64,000 bases of DNA. Source: Ophiobolus disseminans. Taxonomy: Eukaryota; Ascomycota; Dothideomycetes; Pleosporales; Phaeosphaeriaceae. The notes beneath the pieces are model-generated. The model had not been told where the DNA came from and did not search any database. It saw only the letters and a program-made list of their open reading frames with translations. Made by a program: the position numbers and the translations under genes. The stretch covers positions 593,766 to 657,765 of the forward strand of contig MU006218.1 of the NCBI GenBank assembly GCA_010093685.1, read 5' to 3'. Shown here one piece after another: positions 35,404 through 46,913 of the stretch (positions are counted from its first letter, which is position 1; every line of letters begins with the position of its first letter).

Positions 35404-35523
35404 ACATACAACAGCGGGGATTCGCCAGTGGTCACCCACCTGACTACTAATCCGCCGGTATCCTGCTTAAGTACCGCTGAGCGAACGGGAAGCGCTGTTA
35501 TTCAAGATCCTATGGTCGTATGT
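35404..35523 (-). rRNA. 5S ribosomal RNA
   Basis: The minus strand reads ACATACGACCATAGG at the 5' end (35523) and ends in TTGTATGT, which pair to form helix I. The pol III internal control region is present: CTCAGCGGTACTTAAGC (A-box side) and GGATTAGTAGTCAGGTGGG followed by TGACCAC (C box). A T5 run follows directly as terminator. The length of about 120 nt is right for fungal 5S. The arm sequence differs from the commonest ascomycete type, which is normal for dispersed 5S variants. It lies 190 bp upstream of the HET gene on the same strand. Confidence 0.93.
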
Positions 35524-36347
35524 GGAAGAACGAGCTTTTGGTCATAATATAATGCTGAAACTATGTCACAGCGATGCAGCGCACTAGGAGAAGGCGTGCA
35601 GGAGGGAAGACGTGTATCGGGTGCAGTAATGTGCTGGGGCGATGCAGTGATACCTACTAAGTCCAAAGTACGTCTTTAGGGAAAGGGATGGGAGGGTTGG
35701 TTAAGGCGGAGGAAGAGGGAGATAGTGGACAAGGGTGCGTGCTTAGAGATGGTGTGAATGGGATTGGAAGTCTGGATCTGACTTGGATGAGTACATATTT
35801 CACTATTCCACGCGAGCAGATCTATGCATCGACACAATCGCGCGACGTCTTCTCTAGCTAGTAGGTTAGCCATGCGTCGGCGCGTAGCCATTTTCTCAGA
35901 CTTGCAAAAAGTCAACCTCACTCCATATTTAGAATCACACAATCACAATTGAAAGAAAGACGGCACCGTTTGAAGATTAACCCCTCGTCCATTTTCTACA
36001 TCCCCACCGTGAAAAAGCCCTACATGAGGCCAGGCCGGGATACCACTCGATCTATAGAAAACGCCACGCCACGCCGCATGGCATGAAACAAAAGAGATAG
36101 TGGTATGTTAGAAGACATGCCGCAGAGAAAAGCCAGACAGAAGCCTCTTGTTTCCTGGTAGATGGAAGAGGAATACCACAAAGTGATGCAGGACGGTTCG
36201 ATACGAAGCCGACCCTACCACGCCATATCCGTTATGCAAGACCCTCCACGACGCCCACTTTTAGCCCTCCCTCCTCCACTGCACCGTCATGTCTTTCATG
36301 CGTGCACTCATGCCTCGTACTTCGTGAAACCGTGATCCATCATCCGT
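35524..36347. other. Intergenic region, 5S to MAS5
   Basis: No gene is supported. The right part should be the 3' UTR of the Hsp40 gene. A minus-strand frame of 88 codons at 35676-35942 has no recognisable feature. Confidence 0.5.
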
Positions 36348-37668
36348 CTACTGCGACGCGCACTGCACGCGCTCGGCGCCAGGATGCATCTCATCATCAT
36401 CATCCTCCATGCCAGCCATGCCGCGCGCACGTTGCGTCTCACGCGCGGGGTCAACGCTATCGAGAGTGAAGTCCTCGGTCATGGCGTCTGGCGGAGGCAT
36501 CGACTCGGGGACCTTGCGTGGCGGGAGAACAGACTCGAGGGCGCGGATCTGCTCGGGCGTCAATGGGCCCTCGTCTGTGCCCAGGCGGTCGGGGAACTTG
36601 ACGTCGAACTGGATGTAGAGGTTTCCATGGTCGTGGTGTCGGTACGAGGGCATGCCCTGGCCGCGGATGACCTTGACTTCGCCCGGGCTGATGCACTCGC
36701 CGGGGATGATGTCGACGGTTAACCACCGCTCGTCGAGGTGCTCGATGTGGATCTGGCCGCCGGCGAGGGCAGTCAGTAGGTCGATCTCGGCGTGGTAGAA
36801 GAGGTCGTCGTCCTTGCGCTGGAAGCGATTGTGGGGCTTTTGCTCGATCTCGAACACGACGTCACCGGGCTCGACGCCGGGCAGCTGGTCGCCCTCGCCG
36901 CGGAACTCGATCTTGTGGCCGCTCTTGACGCCGCGGTCAACGTGGACGTGCAGGACCTTGCGCTCGATGATGGTCTTCTTGCCGTTGCACTGCTTGCATC
37001 GGTCCTTGTCGCGGATGATCTCGCCCTCGCCCTGGCAGTCGGGGCAGACGGTCTGGAAGCGCTGGATCATGGGGCCCATCTGACGCATCATGTGCTTCAT
37101 GCCGCGGCCATCGCAGCCCGCGCACTTCTTGACGGCGCCCTCCTTGCCGCCGACGCCGTGGCACTTGGGGCAGATGACGGACTTTTGTAGGGCGAGCTTC
37201 GAGATCTTGCCGCGGTAGATGTCCTCGAGCGAGACCTTGTGGACGTGCGAGATTGTGCGCGCCTTTTTAGGCCCTTGTTCGCGTCCGCCCATGCCACCGC
37301 CAAACATGCCGCCGAATGGACCTCCGCCGCCACCAAAGAACTGCGCAAACAGGTCTTCCGCCGCCATGCCGCCGCCGCCGCCACCGCCCTGCTCGAGCCC
37401 CTCCTCGCCATACTGGTCGTAAATCTGGCGCTTCTGTGGATCCGAGAGGACTTCGTATGCGTGTGAGAGGTCCTTGAACTTGTCCGAGGCTTCGGGGTTG
37501 TGGGCGTTCTTATCGGGGTGCCACTTCAGCGCACCCTTCTTGTACGCCGACTTGAGCTGTGCGTCTGTTGCGTCGGGCGCGACCTGTGCTTGTTAGCGGC
37601 TTCTTCCGCTTGGTATGCTGACGTGTGCGTACCCCGAGGATCTCGTAGAACTTGTTATCTTTGACCAT
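36348..37668 (-). CDS. MAS5: Type I Hsp40 co-chaperone, Ydj1/Mas5-like
   Basis: Exons 37668-37633 and 37583-36348, with a 49-nt intron, give 423 residues. The first exon codes only [12 protein letters not shown], so the J domain is complete only after splicing (HPD in [14 protein letters not shown]). A Gly-rich region follows, then the zinc domain with four CxxCxGxG-type motifs ([32 protein letters not shown]) and the two client-binding beta domains. The last four residues are CASQ, a CaaX box for farnesylation as in yeast Ydj1. It stimulates Hsp70 ATPase, holds clients, and helps precursor import into mitochondria and ER. It is divergent from FCY1 across 750 bp. Confidence 0.95.
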
Positions 37669-38418
37669 AGTCGCGGTTGTGGGCCGTGTGAGTGTGGAGG
37701 CGAGGGGCTAGCGGGGTCGCAGAGTTGTGTTGAGGGATATCGGGCGTGTGTGCAGGTCTGTGGGAAGGCGCAAGAGGAAGACTTTATGCCTGTAGGTCTG
37801 GAAATGTTAGCGGCAAGCTGCGCACTGCGGTTTGTATTCACCAGGCGTTGGTCAGCCTGGTGGGAGGGCCTGCGCTTTGGCGGCCCAGGGAATTCAGCAA
37901 AAAGCGCTTACCGAATGTCGCCGCAAGGGAGTCAGTGGCCGCGGTGAGAGGCACACAAAGTTTTATGGCAGTTGAATGTGTTGTTATGGTCAAAGTGAAT
38001 ATAGAGGCGATCGCTTGTCGACTTAAAAGTAGTCAACCAGGATGTTGCAAATGCACCGGCTGCGCCGAGAAGAGAAGTTTCCAACTGTTTCCACGCCCTT
38101 CCACCGCGCCCCGACTGCCTGATGGGGCCTGAAAACAACTCGGCTGCCTGCCCAAGCGACGCAGCTGTATCCACAGACGACGATTATGTCCATGGAATCC
38201 ACCAAAACCGCCAGGCCAAGCTGTATATGCGTGAAATCCAGTCCCAGCAACATGCAATTCTTAGAAAGCTTCGACGAACGACGCATGGGCCGCACGACGA
38301 CAGCGGCCCGATTGGCTGAACCTTATCGCCGCGTACCCGGAAGCTTCGATAGGCCTGGTCGGACCCTGCGTGATGTCTTGCGTGTGACGCCCTCATCACT
38401 AATCTACACATCACAACA
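37669..38418. promoter_or_regulatory. Divergent promoter region MAS5 / FCY1
   Basis: 750 bp between two start codons facing away from each other, with no supported gene. I found no clear run of heat-shock nGAAn units by eye. Confidence 0.5.
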
Positions 38419-38922
38419 ATGTCTACAGAAGATCCGGGCTTCCAGGTAGCCTTGCACGAAGCCCGTCAAGGCAGCAGAGAAGGCGGCGTGCCGATTGGTG
38501 CAGCACTGGTATCAGCTCAAGGCAAGATCCTCGGCCAGGGTCATAACATGCGCATCCAAGAGGGCAGTGCTATCCTACATGTGCGTACAATTCCAGCCTC
38601 ACGACACGTTGTAGTCTGACCCGTAAAGGCAGAGATATCCACCCTCGAAAATGCTGGACGCCTTCCTGCGTCCGCTTATCGGGGTGCGACAATGTATACC
38701 ACTCTGAGTCCTTGCGATATGTGCACGGGAGCCTGTGTCATGTACAAGGTCAAGAGGGTCGTCATTGGCGAGAACAAGACCTTTGTTGGGGGTGAGGAGT
38801 ATCTGAAGAGCAAGGGTATTGAGGTAGTCGTCCTGAATGATAAGGACTGCCGAGACCTCATGACAAAGTTCATCAAAGAGAAGCCCGGGGACTGGTACGA
38901 GGACATTGGCGAAGACGAGTGA
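38419..38922 (+). CDS. FCY1: Cytosine deaminase
   Basis: Exons 38419-38580 and 38629-38922, with a 48-nt intron, give 151 residues. The intron falls exactly between the His and Ala of the zinc/catalytic HAE motif (ILH|AEIS). The second zinc motif SPCDMCTGAC supplies the two cysteines. GVPIGAALV and NAGRLPASAYRGATMYTTLS are family blocks. The enzyme converts cytosine to uracil in pyrimidine salvage and, by family knowledge, converts 5-fluorocytosine to 5-fluorouracil. The acidic C terminus (WYEDIGEDE) matches yeast Fcy1. The stop is 24 bp from the HEM12 stop on the other strand. Confidence 0.95.
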
Positions 38923-38946
38923 CATTGTATATGACATTGGATATCG

Positions 38947-40229
38947 CTATTTTGTGAGTCTGTGGATCTCCTCGAAGTAGAACTTTAGATCATCGGGCTT
39001 CACAAACGGTGTTATACCTGGAGCTGTTAGCAGAGCTTGTTAAATCTGCCCGAGTCGACGTACCGTGGCCCAAGTTCGCGATCCATCCCTGCTTTCCACC
39101 ACCGAATCCAGCGACCATGTTCTCTACCACCTTCGTTATCGACTCGTGTGTGCCGTACAGGACGCCCGGGTCGGCATTGCCTTGTAGTGTCTTTCCCTTC
39201 GCTCGCGCCATCTTGTATGCCTCCGCTGGGTCGTGCAACCAGTCCAGTCCAATCGTCTGGTACTTGGTATCGCAAAGGTCCGAAAGCGCATACCAAGCTC
39301 CCTTGGCAAATACGGTCATGGGTACCGGCTCCAGGCCCTTGGACTGAATGCGCGCGGGTAGATTGTCGGCAATGTAGTTGAGGTAGGGAAGGGCGAAGGT
39401 TTTGAAAGAAGACGGCGAGAGCTCCCCAGCCCACGAGTCAAAGACTTGGATCATCTTGCTAAGTCAGCCTTGATCAACAACCCGGGTCAAGATACATACC
39501 TGCGCACCAGCCTGTACTTGGAGGGCTAGGTATTCCACACAGAGCTCGGCGATCTTCTGTAGCAGCGCCTTGCTCTCCGCCGGGTACTTGTAAATCCACG
39601 TCTTGGTCTGGATGAACATCTTGCTGCCTCCACCTTCTACCATGTAGCACAGGAGCGTCCAGGGCGCACCGCAAAAGCCAATCAGCGGCACCCGCCCTGC
39701 AAGCTTCTTTCTTGTCAATGTGATGGCCTTGTATACGTAGTCCAGCTCCTCTGCAACATCCACCTTCTTTTCGAGTACCTCGGTGTACTGCTTGTCTTCC
39801 GGTGTCTGCAACGGATCGGGGAAGTGGGGGCCCTTCTTGTCCACCATTATGACTTCCATGCCCATTGCCTGAGGTATAACGAGGATGTCAGAGAAAATAA
39901 TGGCTGCATCGATGAGGCCTTCGAAGCGCTCAATGGGCTGGAGGGTGAGCGTGGAGGCGATCTCGGGGCTGCGGCAGCATTCGAAGAAATCATGCTTCCC
40001 TTTCGCCTCGTGGTACTCGGGGAGGTAGCGGCCGGCTGTGTGGTGTGAGCTGTATGTGTAGTGCTGGTGCAAAGCTCGTTACCTTGTCGCATCACCCATA
40101 TCGGCGGGCGCTCGACCTTTTCGCCTGCAACTGTCAGCTTGGTGGCTGTTAGTGGCCAATGATGTCATGCATACCTCTCGCTGTTCGCAGAATCAGATCA
40201 TTCTTCATAGGCTCAAATTCGGACGCCAT
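38947..40229 (-). CDS. HEM12: Uroporphyrinogen decarboxylase
   Basis: Five exons (40229-40175, 40124-40083, 40035-39500, 39454-39064, 39017-38947), with introns of 45-50 nt, give 364 residues. The enzyme removes four carboxyl groups from uroporphyrinogen III to make coproporphyrinogen III in cytosolic heme synthesis. Signatures are [15 protein letters not shown] (joined over exons 2-3), [17 protein letters not shown] with the catalytic-pocket Asp, [23 protein letters not shown], and [10 protein letters not shown]. The last exon of 71 nt ([20 protein letters not shown]) completes the normal C terminus. Length and motifs are complete. Confidence 0.96.
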
Positions 40230-40413
40230 TGTGCTGTATAGAGACTGTGCGGAGCGAAGAATGGCAGAACACATATCCTCGGAATTCTCGATATTGACGT
40301 ACTCCGAGAACCCCGCCGGTTTTGCTACTAACCACATCGAGAGACGCGTCCTTACCGCCCGCTCACTCGCACCTTCCAGCCAGCGTGATACCCAGAGTCA
40401 CATTTTCCGAGAG
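40230..40413. promoter_or_regulatory. Bidirectional promoter HEM12 / MSH1
   Basis: Only 184 bp separate the start codons of two divergent genes, heme synthesis on the left and mitochondrial DNA repair on the right. Both promoters must lie here or inside the neighbouring 5' ends. I see no clear named motif. Confidence 0.6.
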
Positions 40414-43400
40414 ATGTTGTTGCGACACATCCAAAGTCGGAAGCTCCTTGGTACCCCGTGTCTTAAACCATCCACAGCACTCTCTCGCAGTGCATACAGC
40501 ACGTCTTCCAAGACCCCTTTTTGCGCGCCGACGCGTACAATCGCGAAACCACGTGCTCGTGAACCCTTCCAACAAACATGGCACCACCAACGCCGAGGTG
40601 CAAAGCGCAAAGCTACCCTCGCCCTTGATGACTTGCCACAAGGCGCCATCGAGTCGGCGGCATTGCCTCCACAACATGACACCGAGCCAGAATATCCTCC
40701 TCTGCTACAGCAGGTGCGCAACAACATGGTCAAGTTCAGCCATTGTGTGCTCGTCACAAGAGTCGGAGGCTTCTACGAGGTATGTGTACGTGTATGGTGT
40801 TGATCACACTAACAAGACTAGCTCTACTTTGAACATGCCGATGAATTTGCTCCCCTTCTGAATATAAGGAAATCCAAAAGGAAAGCGCTCAAGGGCAGCA
40901 AGAGACCAGCAGTCTCGATGGTGAGTATGTCTGTCAAAGCTGAAGTTCAACCTGTTTACACGTATCAGGCCGGCTTTCCAGCATACCAGCTCGATCGCTA
41001 TCTCAAGATCCTTGTGCAAGACCTAAACAAACATGTTGCCATCTGTGACGAGTTCCTCAACGATGCGCCAACGAAAGCAAAGGGCGACTCGCAGTATACC
41101 CGAAAAGTCTCACGAATCATCACGCCAGGTACTCTTATCGATGAACACTTCATGGACCCATGGGAGAACAACTACCTTCTCAGCATTCACGTCAACCCGA
41201 ACGTGCTTGACGAAGGAAAAGCCGTCAAGGAGAGCCCAGGCAGTTCAAGTGTGTCTTCGGTTCTTAATTTGCCTCGCACCGAAGTCGGTCTCGCTTGGAT
41301 AGACCTGTCCAGTGGCGATTTCCTGACGCAGAGCACGGATATTGCGTCATTGCCGTCAGCAGTGGCACGCATTAAGCCACGTGAAATTGTCCTAGATAGC
41401 ATTTTCCAAGAAGCAGAGCATTCACGCATCGTGTCGATACTACAAGAAGACGGACATATCATCACGTTCCAAGAGCCGTCGGAGGAGCCGCTGACTTTGA
41501 AGGATTGGGCATCCATGCTGGAGGATGTCGTGGAAGACTTTGACGCAGCCAACTTAACACCCAGTGAAGTTGCTGCCGGTGGCTCACTATTGCACTACGT
41601 CAAGCATCAACTACTGGGCTCTCGAACACGACTGCAAGCTCCAGTGAGGCATCAGGCTGAGGAGCACATGAGCATCGACAAGAACAGCTTGAGAGCGCTT
41701 GAGATTCGGACCACCATTCGCGACGGCGTTTACGAAGGCAGCCTTTTGCATTCGCTAAAAAAGACCGTTACAAAGAGCGGAACAAGGTTGCTCGCCCAAC
41801 GTCTTTGTGAGTGCTGGCTGGAATATGATGAAATTGCACTATCTAACCATGCACAGCTGCACCATCAATGTCGCTGTCAACAATCAACGACCGGCTAGAT
41901 CTAGTGGAAGAGATGATACAGTACCCACAGCTCCGTCAAGACATCATTGGGCTCCTTGAGCGAACTTTTGACTCTCTTCGCCTAGTCACTAAGTTCACAT
42001 ATGGGCGGGGCGACGCCGATGATCTGATGGAACTCTCAAAAACCGTTACCACAACGTCCGATATCCTCGCAACACTCAATGAGCATGCAGACTCTAGACG
42101 AGCGGTACCAGTGGATGATACAAAAGAGGCATCTGCGATCCGTCGAACGCAGTGCATTGCTGCGCTAAGTCGACGATTTAGTCTTGATCAGCCAATGGAG
42201 CTCGCACGACGCATAGAGGAAGCGATCGACGAAGAAGGCCTTTCCGAATACCATCGGTTGGAGGACGAACAAGCTGGTGAGATGTCCGAGCTGGCCCAAG
42301 ATGTACTAGGTCGAGAAGCTGGCGAAGAAGATCTTAAAGCGATACCAAAACGAATCCAACCAAAGCCTCACGCGATTGCGCCTAGTTTCAAAAGTGCAGC
42401 CGATGGAAGGGAGGACGTGTACATCATGAAGCGACATGCCAGCCCGTTGTTAGAGCGGCTACATGTTAATCTCGAGTCGAAGGGCGAGACGAAGACGACA
42501 TTAGAAAAGAAATTGCGCCAAAGAATGGGAACAGAAACATTGACGCTTAAGTGGACGCCGAACCTCGCCCACGTTGCTCACGTCAAGGGTAAAGATGCAA
42601 CGCGCGTGACTAGCCACTACCCTAAAAGTTTGAGCAGCAGTAAAACAACGCGCACGTTTCAGGTCCCAGAATGGACACAGCTGGGCGCACAGATGGACGA
42701 AACCCGTTTCCGCATCCGTAGCGAAGAGCAGCGAGTTCTAGGCGAGCTGCGGGAAGGTGTGATACGAAACCTGGTCAAGCTCCGACGGAACGCTGTTGTG
42801 CTGGACGAGCTCGACGTTGCGTGCGCCTTTGCCATGCTCGCCATCGAAAAGAACTTCGTGCGTCCTATTCTGAGCTCTGGAACATCACACAACATCGTCG
42901 GCGGTCGGCATCCGGTAGTCGAGACCAGCCTGAACGAACAAGGCCGTCAGTTTGCACCAAATGACTGCCTGCTTGGCGACCACGAACGCATCTGGCTCAT
43001 CACAGGGCCAAACATGGCTGGTAAGAGCACCTACCTCCGTCAGAACCCACTCATTTCCATTCTGGCACAGACTGGGTCTTTTGTGCCCGCCGAGTATGCT
43101 GAGATTGGCCTTGTCGACAAGATCTTCAGCCGCGTAGGTTCTGCGGACAATCTGTACCAGGACCAATCAACCTTTATGGTGGAGATGCTCGAGACCGCGC
43201 AGATTCTCAAAGAAGCGACACCCCGGTCGTTCGTCATCATGGACGAAGTGGGTAGAGGAACCACGCCCGAAGACGGCATCGCTGTCAGCTATGCATGTCT
43301 GCACCATCTGTATCATGTCAATCAGTGTCGGACGTTGTTCGCAACACATTTTCACACGCTCACAAATATGACGACAGACTTCGAGAAGTTAGGGTGCTAT

Positions 43401-43702
43401 TGTAACGATGTTTCAGAAGAGCCTGACGGCAAGTTCTCCTACGTGCACCGGTTGAAGAAAGGCGTCAACCGAGAAAGTCATGCGCTCAAGGTGGCAAGAG
43501 TTGCTGGTTAGTCTCATCACTCCAAGTAGCGCATTACTCTGCATGGCACTAATCGTTCTTAGGTCTGCCTGAAGATGCTGTAGCAGTGGCTGCCCAGGTT
43601 CTAAAACAGCTCAAATCTTCCGCCTCTCCTCAGCAACGTGGTAAGGTACGTTTAACGTCTGTGGGACCACCAACAGGCCGAAGTACGACCAGTATTGCCT
43701 GA
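40414..43702 (+). CDS. MSH1: Mitochondrial DNA mismatch repair protein Msh1
   Basis: Five exons (40414-40779, 40822-40920, 40969-41806, 41857-43506, 43563-43702), with introns of 42, 48, 50 and 56 nt, give about 1,030 residues. The N terminus MLLRHIQSRKLLG and the Arg/Ser-rich stretch after it look like a mitochondrial presequence. The mismatch-reading motif GGFYE starts MutS domain I (VTRVGGFYELYFEHADEFAP). The ATPase core is clear: Walker A ITGPNMAGKSTYLRQ, DQSTFMVEMLE, Walker B VIMDEVGRGTTPEDG, and LFATHFH. Msh1 maintains mitochondrial DNA. The last few dozen residues (after LKQLKSSASPQQRG) are less certain, because GGTAAGGTACG there could be a further splice donor. Confidence 0.93.
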
Positions 43703-44488
43703 TCTTCGTTATCTCTACCCCCTTCAATGTTGTGGCGCACCACTCTCAACTCTTCATATACTGTAAGATACCCAGTGTTACCAATACCTCTAATCTTGAT
43801 TATCGGGTCTAGCCGGGTGCCATCGTCGGTCCACATTCAAGATCATTGTCGCAGAATCAGCGCATCGGTTAGACACATGTTCACGTCGTGGAGCATTTGA
43901 GCGTCTATTCGCTTATGTCTTTTGTTTTTCCGGAGCCGAGTAACTGTGGTACCCTTCTCGTATCACATCTAATGGTAAGGTGACATGGTGGCTTGCCGTC
44001 GAGTCTTCTAGTTCAGGAACGCTTGCTACACAAATACCCGTCTTCCCTCGCCTATTGGCAGATTCACACCATAAACCAGACCATCACACCAGACACGCTC
44101 TTCTATTACCTCTTTGCAAAGGTGAGTCCTGCATGAGACATCGTAAGATAGGGCTTCATCGACGTCATTCCTATCTCAGACGCATTCAATGCATCTCATG
44201 CGGTGCACGAGGCCGCGAGTTCACATCCCAAGTATCCTTGTTCCTACCTGCCTCACAGCCCGAGCTTCCTGATATTAGCCTAGCGGGATGCACTTCGAGC
44301 ACGTCGTACTACAACGCTCGCAGGCATTGCGACACGTACTGTTACCCCAACCGTCGTCTCTTAAAGGCCGTACTACTCACTACCCCACACTGTTGTCTTC
44401 TCTGTCTCGCTCGTACCCCATTGTCTCTCCTCACTTCAATACAACGTCTCGTCGTTCATTTTCTGTTTGACGTGCCGCGATTGCCACC
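43703..44488. other. Intergenic region, MSH1 to DLH gene
   Basis: No supported gene. Pyrimidine-rich sequence in the last 150 bp before the ATG at 44489 is typical of a fungal core promoter or leader. Confidence 0.5.
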
Positions 44489-45934
44489 ATGGGCGAACCG
44501 TCCGAAGCTACCCCACCATCGACTGACTCTGCCCCTCTTTCCTACCCGGAACCCCAACAGATCTCCTCGCACATCACGCTTCAGGCACCGCTTTCGCGAC
44601 GCGGCAAGGGACCCGGATTGATCTTGGTGGTTGATCATTATGCGTTGGTCGAAAAGAGCGAGAAACATCTTGATCCGCCGCCGTTGCAGAAATGGGCCGA
44701 GGAGGGTTTTGCCGTCGTACAATTGATGGTACCTGGGAAGGTAGAGGACGGTGGTGAGTTTCCGCTGCAGAAGGTGCTTGAAGTGTTGAAGGGTTGCGAC
44801 GGCTGTGAGTACGAGAAAGGGATAGGATTGATATGTGAGTACTTCCGTTTTCTTCTATTTCTAATCATGTAGAACCAACATTTTCGTGTCACGGAAGAGC
44901 TTGAACATACATTGAGTATCATGGGAGTGACGTAGTAACTTCTCATCAAGACGCGTCCTGACACTCAGGTAGCATACCTTTCACGCATCCCGTTTTACGT
45001 TGAGCAAGCAGCGTACATCTCATCCGAAATCAAAGCGCTCGTGTCATACGGGGGAAAGAAGTTTACAACTTTGAATGAATCCGCATCAAACTCCATCCCT
45101 CCACAACTCATCCACATTGCTGGTCCGCATGTTGCTCGCCGCGAGTCCTTCTCCATCCTCCCAGAGTCCCACGCGGGTAAGCCCTTTGAAGGCGTCGTCA
45201 AAACATACCAATACGACGACTGCAAGAAAGATTCAGGCTGGATGCTCCCCGCCGATGAAGACTACCACAAGCGAAGCGCAGGCATCGCCCACACAAGAAG
45301 TCTAGGCTTCCTAAAGAAGCACCTAGACGGCCCATGGTTCGACCTCGAAGCCATATGGGAAGAGCACACCAAATACGAATTCGGCGAACGAGACGTCGCA
45401 AAAACGATGGCAACGATGGTCGACCAACCATATGTAAACCACATCCCGACTATGACCGGCGGCATCGGCAAAGACAACCTCAAAGCTTTTTACACTCACC
45501 ACTTCGTCTTCTCGAATCCACCTGACACAGCTCTCGCCCTTGTATCTCGCACCGTAGGCACAGACCGCGTCATCGACGAATTCATCTTCAGCTTAACCCA
45601 CACGCAAGAAGTGCCCTGGCTACTCCCCGGCATACCGCCCACGAACAAGAAACTCGAGATTCCGTTTACGAGCATCGTAGCCATGCGCGGCGATCGCTTG
45701 TGTCATGAACATATTTCTTGGGACCAGGGCACAGTCTTAAAGCAGCTGGGGCTGTTACCTGAGTTTGTCAAGTTTCCGTACAAGATTGGTGGGGTAGACG
45801 CGGCCAAGGGGACGAGGTTCGAGGTTAGGCTGCCGGTTGTGGGCAAGGAGGGAGCTGGGAAGTTGGTGGATGAGGGGTGTGGGGAGAGTAATGCTTTGAT
45901 GGGGAGGGAGTGGAGGGTTGTGGATGATGTTTGA
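44489..45934 (+). CDS. Dienelactone-hydrolase-like / SnoaL-like fusion protein
   Basis: Exons 44489-44834 and 44973-45934, with a 138-nt intron (longest in the window), give 435 residues. The acceptor at 44972 is chosen because it alone keeps frame and yields the family junction GIGLISYLSRIP. The first half is a dienelactone-hydrolase-type alpha/beta fold (GPGLILVVDHYALVEK, WAEEGFAVVQLMVPG, PPQLIHIAGPHVARRE). The second half is a SnoaL-like/NTF2 fold (VNHIPTMTGGIGKDNLKAFY, VIDEFIFSLTHTQEVPWLLPG). No Gly-x-Cys/Ser-x-Gly nucleophile elbow is visible where the hydrolase should have one, so the first domain may be non-catalytic. The substrate is unknown. Good Kozak context (ccaccATGgg). Confidence 0.85.
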
Positions 45935-46182
45935 GTAGGTGGGGATTGGGGTGGGGGTGGCGTTAAAGGGAGCTTGGGAGCTTGGGAGGTATCTGTATAA
46001 GTACATGACGTGAGGCGCAGTAGCGATGAGTGAATACAATTTGCATGTGATCTGTAGGGTATGGTGTATGTCTTTTCTTTCCTTCTACGCATGGTTCAAA
46101 TCATCTAAGACGCAATATGGACGTCGTTGGTGCGGCTGTCGTGTATTCAATCTCAACACCGAAATCGCCACTGGTCGTCCAC

Positions 46183-46913
46183 CTATTTCTTCATTTTCCT
46201 GACACTTGCCTTCTTCGCTACCCTTCCACTCTTCACGCCACCGCCCTCCTTGACCTTCTTCGGCACCTCTTTCTCCTTCTTCTTCTCCTCCTCCCCTTCT
46301 CCCTTTTGCTTCTTAGCACCCACACCAATCATCGACGCATCAATTTGTCCCTTGCCGACGACCTTCTTCTCCTCAACCTCCTCAGCCTTTTTCTTCCCAA
46401 CAACCTCCCTCACAAACCCACACCCCGCAACCCTCACCCCCTTGACCATCCCCTCACCAATGTGAAACCCCACCATCTTCCCATCGGGATGCGTAATTCC
46501 CATAGGCTGCAACTCCGCATTCATCGCCGTCTCCTCCTTATTCGCGCCGGCAATGCGCACTTGTGGGACGGCGTTGCACGCGACAAACAGCAGCGAGATT
46601 GTAGTCGGTGCGGGAACGGGCCTGAGCGTTTTGGTAGCTGTGGTAGCAGTTGGGGCGGTGGGCATTGTGACAGGGGCGGGCTCGAAGAGCGAGGTCGGGT
46701 ATGTGATGTACAGCGACTTCGTAGCGGGGCCGGAGCCGAGCGTGATGCTGAGGGACTTTGCGGGCGCGGTGGGCGTAACGAAGGTGCCCGTGTACTTTTG
46801 GAGAATCGGGAAGGGGTTGCGGGGGGGACGTGGATTGATATGGGTGGGAGGACGAAGGGTGTGATTTCGGCCTTTTTGCCGCGGGTGGGTTTGGTGGGTG
46901 TAGGGTTTGACAT
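46183..46913 (-). CDS. Hypothetical basic protein, frame broken at a C7 run
   Basis: An ATG at 46913 opens MSNPTPTKPTRGKKAEITPF and continues to ISIHVP. There a seven-base homopolymer (46821-46827) ends the coherent frame. The neighbouring frame carries on with NPFPILQKYTGTFVTPTAP, CNAVPQVRIAGANKEETAMN and MVGFHIGEGMVKGVRVAGCG to a lysine-rich tail (KKKEKEVPKKVKEG...). One extra base in the run would join the two parts into about 240 residues. No GT-AG intron explains the switch. I do not recognise the family. The basic tail suggests a nucleic-acid-associated protein, which is inference. It is convergent with the DLH fusion gene, ending 248 bp from it. Confidence 0.5.

Noticed and set aside
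36384..37190. Plus-strand open frames opposite the Hsp40 gene
   Set aside because: They are mirror frames of a GC-rich, conserved coding sequence. The minus-strand protein has all DnaJ motifs and a CaaX box.
43980..44621. 213-codon plus-strand frame overlapping the start of the DLH fusion gene
   Set aside because: It overlaps the promoter and first exon in another phase, has low-complexity composition and matches no family.
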